Of a DNA stretch of 64,000 nucleotides, positions 23,101-35,100 are shown piece after piece. Below the pieces are notes generated by a model. That model worked only from the letters and a program-made list of their open reading frames with translations. It ran no database searches and was not told the DNA's origin. The DNA is from Spirometra erinaceieuropaei (Eukaryota > Platyhelminthes > Cestoda > Diphyllobothriidea > Diphyllobothriidae), in contig CACRXP010000089.1 of NCBI GenBank assembly GCA_902702965.1, positions 1,098,330-1,162,329 on the forward strand, written 5' to 3'. Both the position numbers and the translations under genes were made by a program. Numbering within the stretch: the stretch's first letter is position 1; each line of letters starts with the position of its first letter.

Positions 23101-26100
23101 AACTGAGCCTAGTATTGCAGGCACGATTAGGGTGGTAAGCAGTAAACTGATATTGACCGTCCAATGCATCGATGGACCTGGTGGATACTCCTACACCGCC
23201 TCTTCTTGGCACCTAGCTCTTATCTGTGGACCACGAAGCCGTGCTAAGCACGACGGCCAGACCCCAGTTACTGTCCTTAACTAGCGGGCTAAACCAGATG
23301 TTTGTGTCTTCATACCCGGTAGTCCCCAAACTAGTCCTTAAATCCCCCACCCCAAACAAAAAAGGCCTATGGAGGGATGCAAAAATCGCGGTCAAAACAA
23401 TATACGAAACAATCACCAACCCTGTTTCTATACCGTGCCCGGCGCGGGCCGCCACAGTGGCCCTGCTCATTCTGGCAGCCTGGAATGTGCGTTCGATTTC
23501 AGGCAAACTAACGACAAACCGTCCAGAAGGGGGGACGGCCCTGGGCACGAGGGGACCGGTTCCCTACAATGTGGACATTGCGGCTCTCGGTGAGACCCGC
23601 CTCTCTGTTCCCAACGAGAACACGTGAAGGACAAAGGGCAAACTGCCTGGATCTTGTTATTACAAAATCACCAGACAGCATAGACGAGATCACCTCCATG
23701 CCGCCCCTTGGTCGAAGTGATCACGTAGTGCTTATGTTGGATTATTCGTTATTCTCCATTGCACATACTCCAGACCGAAAAAGACGGCATGTTTGGCGAG
23801 GCGAATTCAATCAGATGAGGGCAGACTTGTCCGGTCTCGACTGGGGCTCATTGTTTACGGGAAAGCCTGGAGACCGTGGGCGGTTGAGGATCAAAACTGC
23901 CTCGAAAAAGTTCAGAGGAGAGCCACGAAGATGGTTAGGGGTCAAAGCTCCTTTCCTTATGTAACCCGCCTAGTAAATCTGAACCTCTTTCCTTTGAGTT
24001 ACAGGAAACTTCGCGGGGATCTCTTGCAAGGCTTACACGTTGTAAAGGGGTTGGATTGCAGTCTGGCCTTCGAGGAATTATTTGAATTTGCTACCACGCC
24101 CAACCTCCGAGGTTACCAGTTAAAACTGCGAACTCAGCGGGCAAGGCTGGATGTGCGAAAGNNNNNNNNNNNNNNNNNNNNNNNNNNNNNNNNNNNNNNN
24201 NNNNNNNNNNNNNNNNNNNNNNNNNNNNNNNNNNNNNNNNNNNNNNNNNNNNNNNNNNNNNNNNNNNNNNNNNNNNNNNNNNNNNNNNNNNNNNNNNNNN
24301 NNNNNNNNNNNNNNNNNNNNNNNNNNNNNNNNNNNNNNNNNNNNNNNNNNNNNNNNNNNNNNNNNNNNNNNNNNNNNACCGGTGCAGAACGGAATAGAAA
24401 GTGGATGGTAAACAACGACGTTAGACGTTTACGTGGGAGCTTTTACCCTATCATTTTGAATTGACCGACAAGTTCGACTACCCCGATCGATGTGTTGGGC
24501 ATAGATTTTTCGTGATACGAGGACTTTGTTCATCCCTAGGAGCCTTCGAATGAGGCCAATCCCGTGGGGATTCTTCCTATGCCTCACCGAGTTAATTATC
24601 TATTCAACCTCCTTTGCCAGTAGTCCGTACGAAATTTCGGTTTGTTCGTGAGCTACCATGTTTCAGTTACCTGACCCTTAGCCAAACCGGAATATGCCAA
24701 GGTCGCTAGAAGTCACAGCCGGAAGACTATACATGATAGACTAAGCCAGTGACATATAAGTTTATTCATGTCGGTTCTATCAAATATCGATCGTTTTTTC
24801 CGCCTTGTCGATCTTGCTTCTTTCATGCAAAAGCTACCTGTTGTGCATTATCTTTGTCCTCTCTCCGGTCTAGTATTGATACTAGGCACTGCATGTTTGT
24901 TGGAGGAGTCTAGGACATGAAAACACTCACTTCAGGCACACCTAACAATATTTATGCGGACTCCCGTTTTCAGATGTCCTGCCTGTTTCGCAAACTTTCG
25001 ACGACTCTTCTGTAAGATGACTTGTGATCCTCACCAAAGTGCCTTTCTTCAGCCACTGAACATCACCAAAACTGACGCGGTGACAGAAGTCCTTTACGTT
25101 CTCACAACACATTTTGCTGAGGGATTTTTCAACAACTGCAAGGTAGGCACTTCATTAGTCCCCATCTTCTTCCTCCTTTACCACCATCCTTATCTTTGGA
25201 TGTTGTATCAAACTCCTTGGGTCTACGTACAACTGATGGAGCGGGCCCTTAATCTGACAGATAGAAGAATTTCACTCCCGATTTGTGCCTCCAACCTCGA
25301 CAGGCAACGCTTTACAAGCGTGAAAAATTTCCTGGATCGTTGCGAACTAGACAAATGGGGTCGATGATCTTGAGCCTGGGTCTGAACGACCTGACCACTT
25401 AATTAGAGGTTATAAGGCCCAACTCTAGCGTTAAACTTAGAATACACGCATGTTGACATGCAAATGATGAGATCTGAGCGTTTTCCAGCAATGCACATTG
25501 ATTTTGTGGTCCTGAACATTACCTTCATCCTTCGTGACACGTTTCACAAAACGATTTTTTTAACTGGCTCAAGCATTTTGCTGTCGTTGTCCGGTAATTT
25601 CACGAGTTGTATTGGTTACTCTGAGCTTGGGTTAACTAAAAGAAGAGGACCTTGTGGAATGCTTCTCTTTTTTGCCTAACTTTGAAAAATCGTCCAGTGC
25701 CATCACATCGGGCTTTCGAGGTTGACAAACGACCAATCCAACTTTAATTGATCCTCCTTTAGTTGAGGGGGTAGTTTGGGAAATTTTCACTAATAGAAAT
25801 ATATCACCGGTTGATTGTCCTCACTTCATAATGTTTGAAGCCACTGAATCCTGTAAACGTTTGCGTAATTTAGCTCACTCACTTTTGCGCACGGGGGTTT
25901 GTGAAATATTTTATTTTGCAGATGCGGGTCAGCGGACTGTTTTAAAACCCGTGCAGATCAGATCTAAGCGCAGAAAAACGTGCATTTCACCACTGAGTTC
26001 TAGCAATTATGCATGCTTGCTTAACTAGCCTACTAGACCGACGGTGTCAGACCCAAAGCCCTTTTTTCAAGACAGCTGCTATCTCTAAGTTCTTCTCCAG

Positions 26101-29100
26101 TCGTTCTGACTTTGTCTTGTCATCCTAACAGCACAAATGTAGGAGGGGAGTGTGGGAACTGCGCTGCGAAAGTCTTTCTCACTACAATTCTAGTCACGCA
26201 CAAGTCGCCACTGCCCCCTATGACAGTGACGGTAGCCATTGATTCCTACCTGACAGTTCGACCATAGATTTCGATGATGTCCATCGTGTGCCCCACAGCA
26301 GGTTTGAGCAGGGACGGTGACTTGCGCAGGGGTTTATAGTGCCAGTAGACTTGCGCTGCATCTACCTACACTCTCCACCTCCCTCGCCCGAGCCCGGTGT
26401 CAAGACAGAGTCAAGAAGACCGGAGACGAGGGAGGCTGCAGGTGAATGTCTCGGACGGATCCTCACCTTGGCGTTCCACCACACCCCCTGGTCCACACAA
26501 CAATAACCAGGATTTCAACCAACACAACAGAGATTTGGAGGCTGGCACAGCCGAAGCCGCACCTAGGCGTGCCGCCAACGCCTGGCTCGGATCCCACACT
26601 GTGGTGGGAGCGCCATAAAGGCCACATTAAAAAGGAGCCATTGCAGCCTGACTCTCAGACCGCCTCCCGTTAAGGAGGTCCAAGGTACCCCGTCAGTTGG
26701 CAACCTTCCAAGCCACGGCTTTTAGCGCACCGTGATAGCTTCAAGCGCGTCAGATTGATTATGGTGAGGAAAAAGTGCGCTGAGTCGTCGACCTCACTCT
26801 CCCTTCCCATTCCCACACCCCAGCCGCCGTCCGAGCCGGTCGGCAAACTGGAGTGGTGGATGGGCGCGCGCCACAGCACGACCTGGCCCCCCATACACAC
26901 ACAAACACCAGGATTTCACACAACGGGGGTTGAACGGCGTGTCTCTCACTTGCGTGAGAGGGCCGTGGAAGGTGCTGCTTCAGCCCGTTCCCAGCTCACC
27001 AGTCCGCCACTCCACACAGCACACACACAACGCGACGAACTGCGTGAACCGAGAGCGGGCATCAATCAGCAACCTTCCTATCCACGACACTTGAAGTGTC
27101 GGGATAGTCTCGGACTCAAGTCACTCGTGCAGCCGAAGCCGCGTGGGAACCGAGTCGAGATGCACACTTCCCACTTGCGTGGAAGGTGGCAGTTGGTGCA
27201 TGCGGTGGGTAAGTGTTGATGTGTGTTAGTGATTCCTACCTACGAACTATCAACGCGTACCAGGGAAGACTAGCCGTTTAGTTCTTAACTCGGCCGTTTG
27301 AAGTTGGTTTTGTTTTCTTCTGGAAATTGTCCATCTTGACGCAATTAACTGCTGGCAAGTCCAATCCGTTAACTATCCGTATAATTCAATTCGAACGCAA
27401 GTTTCCAAGGCCTCTACAGGTAGCATTATTTATCATCATGCCCAACGGAAGAATTGTCGTATGACATTCTAAAATGTCCACGAAAAGCCGGTGACTCGAA
27501 TTCCGTTGCAGTTTCTGCCGAGAACACTGGGCGAAGACACCAAACATGTGTTTGATGTGCATCCTTCTCTCCCCTCTTCTCTACCTCACTGAACTCTCCG
27601 GGCCTTTAGGCCAACCTGTGACAAGGTTGGGCCAATCGACAGAAGTGATAAAAAAGTCGGCGTATAACGCGTGTTACACGGTATATTATACGCGCGTCGT
27701 TTGATTGATCGGTATTTAACTGATTTCATGTTCTGGCAGTCAGTCCAATTCGGAGGCATGCCCGCCATCGATACAATCTGCGAAGATACTGAATGTACTC
27801 CGTCAAAGTTGCTGGCTGCTCTGGGACGTTCCACGCGCGAAGGTGGTCAGGCGCCCTTCTCCATTAACTTCACCATTGTCGACGAGCCGGTGTCTCTCCG
27901 TCTCACCCCCATGAATGCCCCGGTGTACACCTGCGACAAGGCTGTCCCACCCTCGGGCATGGATTTAGGAGGGCCGGCCTGTTCTTGCAGCGATTGCGAA
28001 GCGGCATGTACGGATCCGACGCCCCCCAAACCAGTTGAACCCTACACGATACTGGGTAGGTGGATGAGTCTTTAGACTTTATCCAATATGCACCATTTGC
28101 CGCCTAGACTTCTCAAACTGTTAAGCCAGGATTCTCCCGTTATTAGTTTTTAGTCTCATCTTCTGGTATGCTGGTGAGTATGTTTAATTCTTCCCTTCGT
28201 AAAAAGTGTATCCACTTCTACTACCATCGCTCGTCATCATCTCCTCCTTCGTGGTGCGTCGTCAGTCACAAATATCCTCACGTTCGGTCGTCGCGCCTTC
28301 AAAACTTCTATTAATTATCAACAGAGATAATTTCCCTTCGGTTGCTACGTCACATCCATAAAGTCAATTGTCATGCTGCCCACGGTTACTCTGAGGAATA
28401 TTTTAGTTTGATCCACCAGTATTTGACAAATATTGCGCAAAGCGTAAACGAATTCCGTATTGAGAACGCGCTGGGATAGTTGCTGCCTAGCCCAGTCTCA
28501 TGCTCACAATCTATGTTAGAAACACCGGACAGAAGGAAGCAGTATATCAGCATGTCCTACGGGCCAACTAGTAGATGGCGGCTCTGGAGGCCGTCCTTCT
28601 AAACAGTAACGTCTTTTGAAACGAAGTTGATGTTCGGCAGTGACCCGGACGATCGCCCTATCGCAAATCTCAACTGTCCCCACTTCAAAGGCCCATGCAA
28701 TTGCAACGAGTCATATTACGCACGTGGCCTCAACAGTCACTAATACTTCCGCATTTGGAATCACAAAGTCCTTGGAATTTGAGCTAGGAGGGTTAAGTTA
28801 ATTAACAGACGGTTTTCCTTGCTGTGGTATCGATGAACATCTTGCGTGAGTTTCAATCAATTTTCGGTCATGGTTCTCCTCCTAAGCCTTACGTTTACAG
28901 ATCAGCAAACTAATGCCCTTTAGGGGCTTTTTCAAATGGATGCCACTCGTCTTCATGAAATGTACTACGATGTTAACTTACGTGTAGTCTTGTACTTGGT
29001 ACGGCTGCGATCATGCCTGATTTAGCCGGCCTCGACGATGTCAAGGACTGTATCTCTCCACGCGTGACGAACCGCGGCAGCCGATCTGGACAATTCAACC

Positions 29101-32100
29101 CATTCTCTTGTCCAACGACGGAGACCGAATGTCGAAGGTGCGAGAACCCCTCCATGTCCTGACGAAACGTGTCGAGCCAGGTTTTGAGTTGACCCCTTCT
29201 TCGACGCCTCCAATGGGGTAACGGTGCCGGATCGAGGTCAGTAACACTGAACTGCTGAGGTGGACGACGAAGAACACGCCCAAACCACCTCAATCGCCTT
29301 TCTTGGATGGCCTGGGTTATCTTTGCAATGTTGCCGCAGTAAGCACGGACTGTCTCATTTGAGACGAAGTCGGTGAACTTCACTCGAAGGATGGTCCTCA
29401 AATAGTGGTGCTCAAATACCTCCAGTTTTCACTCGTCCTCCACACGCAAAGCCCAGCATTCACAACCGTAGAGAAGGACAGACCGGACAGATGCACGGTA
29501 CACGCGAATCTTAGTGGCGCTGGACGTGTCGCGTCGGATCCATAGGCATTTTGTAAGGCTTGAAAAAAAACCCTGCTGGCAACATCAATTCGGGAGACAG
29601 TGTCCTTACTCTGTCCATTAGGCAGCAGCCTCGCCCCGAGTTATTTAAAACTGTTTACCTCTTCAAGTTGACAGCCGTCAATCTCGAGAGGTGCCTTCTC
29701 TTGACCAGGGATGCAGCTTGAAAGCACTTTAGTCTTCTCCGCGTTGGTGAATAAACCGACCGATTTAGCGACCTCATTCGTCCGTGACACCATAGACTGC
29801 AGATCACCAAAACTTGTAGCAAGTAAGACAATATGATCGGCATAGTCAAGCTCAGTCAGCCGGTGTCCGGGTGCAAACTCAACGCCGTCAATTGCAGAGT
29901 TCTTCCGCTGATCCAGTCACTACGGCGTCGCTGGGTATATCCAAGGATTTTCGTAGCTGCCCCATAGACTAACCTTTTTAGTAATGACCACTGGTTACTA
30001 CCTCCGTCGGCTCGGTTCATAAAACGGGACCGGATTTCTCTGCTCAGGGCCTCGGCAGTGCTGTTTTGCGGGATTTTTACGACATTGAGGCGTCCAGGGC
30101 GTGGCCTTTTTGGACGCGGATGAGAGGTGAACTTTCAGTCGTGTACAAACGAGGACATGGTCCGACCCATGGGCGTTACCAGTCTTGGTACCACGCATCG
30201 ATCTGCTATCGTGAACCCAGCTGCGTAGCCTCGAGCTGACTAGTATGTGGTAAATCTGACTGGACGTATGACCGTCGTTTGAATACCAGATCAGCAGATG
30301 TTTGTTGCGATGCTAGGAACACGTGTTGGTGACAAGCAGTCGGTTCTGATCAGCTAAGTTAAGCAATTTCTCGCCATTTCCACATCGACAACCAAGCCCA
30401 AAGCGGCCAAGAAGATGACTGTTTGTGGAGTCGCCAGGTCCAGTCCGACCACCCCGGCGACAATCAGAAGATCGCGGGAGGGAGTCTTTCAACTAATGCT
30501 TGCAACTGCAAGTCAAACACCTCTTTATCGCGCTGTTCGACAGTTGAAGTTGGTGCATACACAAAGATGATGGAGATGTCCGTGAAGTGACCCTTCAGTC
30601 ACACGTAGGCCATCCGGTCTTTGATTGGTTCCCAAGCAAGTAACTCGAGGTCCGTTTGTTGCGGGAGGGCGATAACTACACCGTGTCTACCAGAAGAGTC
30701 GCTTGGGCCGCTGTGGTACAGGGCGAAGTGTGATTTAACTCCGGGGATCTTATTTTATCGAGAGCCTGAGTAAGGAAGTCGTACTTCAGACAGACAGCAA
30801 ACATCTATGTTGTACTGATTAAGGCTGCGCGCAGTCAGATTATGGGTACCGGGACCCACGAACGTTCGCACATTCCAGCGTCCAATACCAAGTGTCCGTC
30901 CCCGATTGAGTAGTACAGCTGGCATACAATGGGCCTGCGCCACTGGACCAGGGTTTCGGAGCGCGTCGGTTACCGCGGACGCCGTAGCACGGGTCGTGAT
31001 ACTGTAGTCGGGCCTATTTGAGGAGGCTCCTTGGGGATTTTAAATACATGCGGGTCCCCAACAGCTGCTCGGGTTGTTTGTTCGAGGTCGTCTCCTCAAA
31101 CGCTTTGGCTTAAGAGCCTAACCACAACGCAGCGGTAGCAAGTAAACTTGTTTAATGGCGGTTCGCGGTCGCCATGTCACAGTGCTGTTATTGGGCTTTG
31201 TGGCTTTTTTATAAGGCTTTCAGTGTGCCAGACCTCTGCCCTCCGCATCCTGGTAGCACTGTTGTTGCTGGTCCGCAACTGCTTATTTTGCAGCTGATCT
31301 TCACTGAAGGCCGTTCCACTATCCGCCACCTGTGGACGCGCCAGGTAGCAAGCAGCTGGGCCAACTAGCAAACCGTCTTCCCGGGCAAAATCTTAAAATA
31401 TTCTGTGGGTTTTTGTGGGTTATTTGAAATGTGCGCTAACTGGTTGAGTCATCTCACGTCTCAATGTTCGCCTCCTCAACCTTTTTCACCTTCTGGTTTT
31501 TCCTAGGTTTTCCACTCTCCTGGTTCGTCATGTTTCTTGTCTTTGTCGGCCTGTTGACAATCTTTGTCGCGAATGAGCTTTTCCAGACCTGCAACGCTGC
31601 TCGCCGTCGCCGACAGCAGGATCACTTGAATGTCAACAGCGAAGTCGTCATATCTACACCACCCAACAACCCAAGTTCTCTTGGTTTTCATGCAAGGCTT
31701 GGCCCTGCGGTCGAGGCGACCCTCTCTAAAGTGAGTCATTAAGATAATGAGGAAAACTTAGCGTTCCCTGGACAAGTACGTTTAATATCTGGGAGTTAAT
31801 CCTGGTATTATTCAAACACTTGTAAATTTTCAAGAAGGTGCATGCCTTAGGGCCCATAACTACTTTTTGTCTGCTCGGCCGAGCGTGGATAAGTTACTGC
31901 CGCCATTCATGTGCTGTCCACGTATGTTCTCGCGTGCTTGCTATAATTGCATCCCGGCTGTTGAACACCTTTCCTGGTGCCCTGACGGATTGGACCTTTT
32001 TGAAATAGTGACGAAAAGTCAGATGTCCTTGATGTGAGGGGAAATCGGGCGGCCATCTACCAGCCGAAAATCTTGTAACTACCTCACCCCCTGGTTGTTA

Positions 32101-35100
32101 TCCACACCTGCGACTTCGACTGCTTCATCTTCGAAGTCATTCGCCGTTTTGATAGCACCAGTTTCCAACTGAGAATTCGGATCCGCCCTTCCCCGTGTAG
32201 GCGTCCATGCAGCCTCTTCTGTGGTTGTCTGCTGAGTTTCCCAACATAATTACACCTACGGCAGAATACTTGCCGTTTATAGACAACGGACTCCTTTTCA
32301 CCTCTGAGTTGAAGGTATTTTGGGATCAAAACTCAGCGACAAATTTTGGTGTACGGTTTGTGGCGACTCCGCCCTCTGTTGATATGGGCCTCGTGGTCGT
32401 GTCTATCGAACCAACCTTCACATGCGGAATCCTTTGCCATGGCTTGGGATATTTGAATGTTTACCACTCTCCCTAAGGTCAGCACCTCCTTGTCGAATGC
32501 TGATAGGATTATCTTCCTCGAAGGTACTCCGTCGGTGTTCGAGCTCAACCTTGGCAGGTGACATTCTACAATGATCTACCTGTCGTCGGTATGTCCTATT
32601 GCCTTGCAGCCACTCCTTGCGGGGCATTGAATTGCCTGCAGTGTGATGATCCACTTTATGTGGATCACCGCCTAACGGTTGATCTGATGGCAGAGGTGGG
32701 CATCGGTGGTAATTGATTTTTTCTTTCTCTACCACAAACAACCTTGTAGCTGGTGTCCTCGGAAGATACTTAAAATCAACGAAGCTAAGCGCAGCAAATC
32801 TCCCTGCATTTACTTCCACCAACTGTTGTGTGTCTCCGTACGACTGTACAGGGTGTCGCAGGTATGTGCCCGCGTTTTAGTTGAACGGTCACTCCAGCTT
32901 CGTCGATGCGTTTGGATGAACGTTGCACAAATCTACACCACGCCACGCGTACACTGCCGGCAATTGCTATGAACGAAGATGTAGCATAGGCGACACCAAC
33001 TGAGCCTAGTATTGCAGGCACGATTAGGGTGGTAAGCAGTAAACTGATATTGGCCGCCCAATGCACCTATGGAGCTGATGGATTTCTACAGCCGACCGAA
33101 AGCCCGGCTAACTTTCTAAATCGCATGAGCCACTGCGTCATCGATTTGTATGCAGCTTGAGTGTGCGCTGACTAAATAGGCGAAGTTGTCCACGGTCTTT
33201 AGTTTGTGCCGTTGACATGGATGCGAGGATCATTGTATGCAGCGTTTTGCAGCTTTTGATGCATGACAATCATTTTTTCCGTGTTAATGGTCAGCCCGAA
33301 TTTGGCGCAGCTGGAGGCCAAGAGGTTCATGCTCTTGTGCAGTCGTCCGCGAGGAGCAGATTGTGGGCAGTAGTCATGGTAAAACTCCTTGGGGACTGCA
33401 TGCGACGGCTGTCGAGTTGACCATCAGTCCTGTAGGCAATGCCGATCCCGGGGCCCTCATCATGGTAATCCTTTATGAGCTGTTGAGACGGTTAAGAAGG
33501 ATGCTAACAAAAATCATTCCGGCGGTGTTGAGCAATGAGATTCCTCTGTGATTATCACAGGGTTGTCGGTCTCTTTTCCACTTGTAGAGATGGACGATTG
33601 TTGCGTCCTTAAAATCTTGCGGAACTTCTTGGCGCCACATCTACTGGAAGATCGCTGTAAGTTTGTCTATTAGACGACGGCCGCCATGCTTGTAAACTTC
33701 AGCCTAGTGTTTTCCCGCTGGAGAGTTGGTGCACAGCTCATATTGTTTCTGGTGCGGAGGGCGGGAAGTCTAGGTCGTTGTCCGTTTACTCTTGGGGAAT
33801 CCGGTTGATAACGGTGTCGGAGACTGTAGATGGGCGGTTGAGGACACGTCTGACGTCCTCGGCCCAGCCATTTGGAATCTGTGATTTCTCGGTCGGGAGT
33901 GTTGTTACTTCGGAGCTGAGAGACGACGTGCTTCCTCTGGTTGTGTGGCCGTAGACCGCCTTGATTCCTGCGGAGAAGTCCTTTGTATCATTGTGGTCCG
34001 CATACTCGGCCTTTCCAGTAATCTATGCGTCCTGCATCTCAAGGAGTCGTTGCTGCACAGGCTGGCGACATCTGAAGAAGGGCGTTTTGTTTGCGTCGGT
34101 TCGGCGGCCGATGTAGGCTTTGTGCAGCCTGTTCTTTTTGCCGAGCAGATTGCTGATGTCCGCGTCTTCGACGAACCAGCTTTGGTGTTTACGGTTTGCG
34201 CGACCGAGGACGTCCAAGGCACTGGGATGGATAGAATTCCGCAGTTGCCACCATCGAGTCTTTACAGTGACGTTTTCATCCATACCTCGCGGACTTTCCA
34301 GTCGTTGGATCACGACCCCTCGTTAGTTCACAGTTTATTTACTCGTACAATACTGTGGGTTTTCCATCATCCCCACAGGCCTTCTCTCAACTTGGTCGAG
34401 GCATCGCCAGACACCCGATTGCTACCCTCATCCTCTCACTCATTGTTGTTGCATCTCTTTGCTGCGGTCTCACCATGTTCACCGTCACAACGGCACCCAT
34501 CGATTTGTGGAGTGATCCCAATTCGCGTGCTCGTCAGGAGAAGGACTATTTCGACACTCATTTCGGGTAAGTGCACACCCTACCTCTTTGCTATCAACCG
34601 CTTCTGTCACTGGAGCTGCTAGTGAAGCATGCATAATTTTTCGGCCAGAGATTAATAAAACAGATATAGGGTCATTTGCCGGCACCTAATTTGAAAATGA
34701 GGATTTTAACCTGTTTAATTCCAATAGCTGTTCAGTCCTTACATCCATTTTGGCTGCTAGTCATTCATTACATGTCACAAACTTCCACCCTCCGTACCTA
34801 AATTGCCGTTCTTGCTCGACTGTAGTATCCGTTCGCCATTCACCCCTCGCGAGTGTGTTTTTCAGCGATGTGTACTATGTTGCAGTCTACAAGGCCCTTG
34901 ATGCATACCGATCCCAAAATCACGGAGAAATACTGGTAACCATTAGTTCCGACGTAAAGCCGAACTCAAACGACTATCCCATATTTCGGTAGATGTGCTA
35001 ACTCATTAAATGTTAACCGAAATTTCAAATGCGCTTTTGACTCGAAAAGATTACATTATTAGGGTTGTGATATTAATCACCATGCAGTATTACCCCAAGA

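Larger units (their letters stand above)
17850..23160. repeat. Duplicated block, copy A (exons 2A and 4A)
   Basis: This block matches copy B almost base for base along its length (a few per cent mismatch by eye), including intron sequence, a minus-strand RTE-like relic and a repeated stretch at 22000-23160. Relative to B it lacks about 2.0 kb around exon 3 (junction near 19883), about 0.3 kb near 20430 and the 978-bp insertion. Confidence 0.88.
24378..33060. repeat. Duplicated block, copy B (exons 2B, 3 and 4B)
   Basis: This is the fuller copy. Its left end touches the assembly gap, so the true junction with the sequence after copy A is unseen. Its right end lies at the edge of a zinc-finger-type LINE fragment, about 1.3 kb before exon 5. 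Confidence 0.88.
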
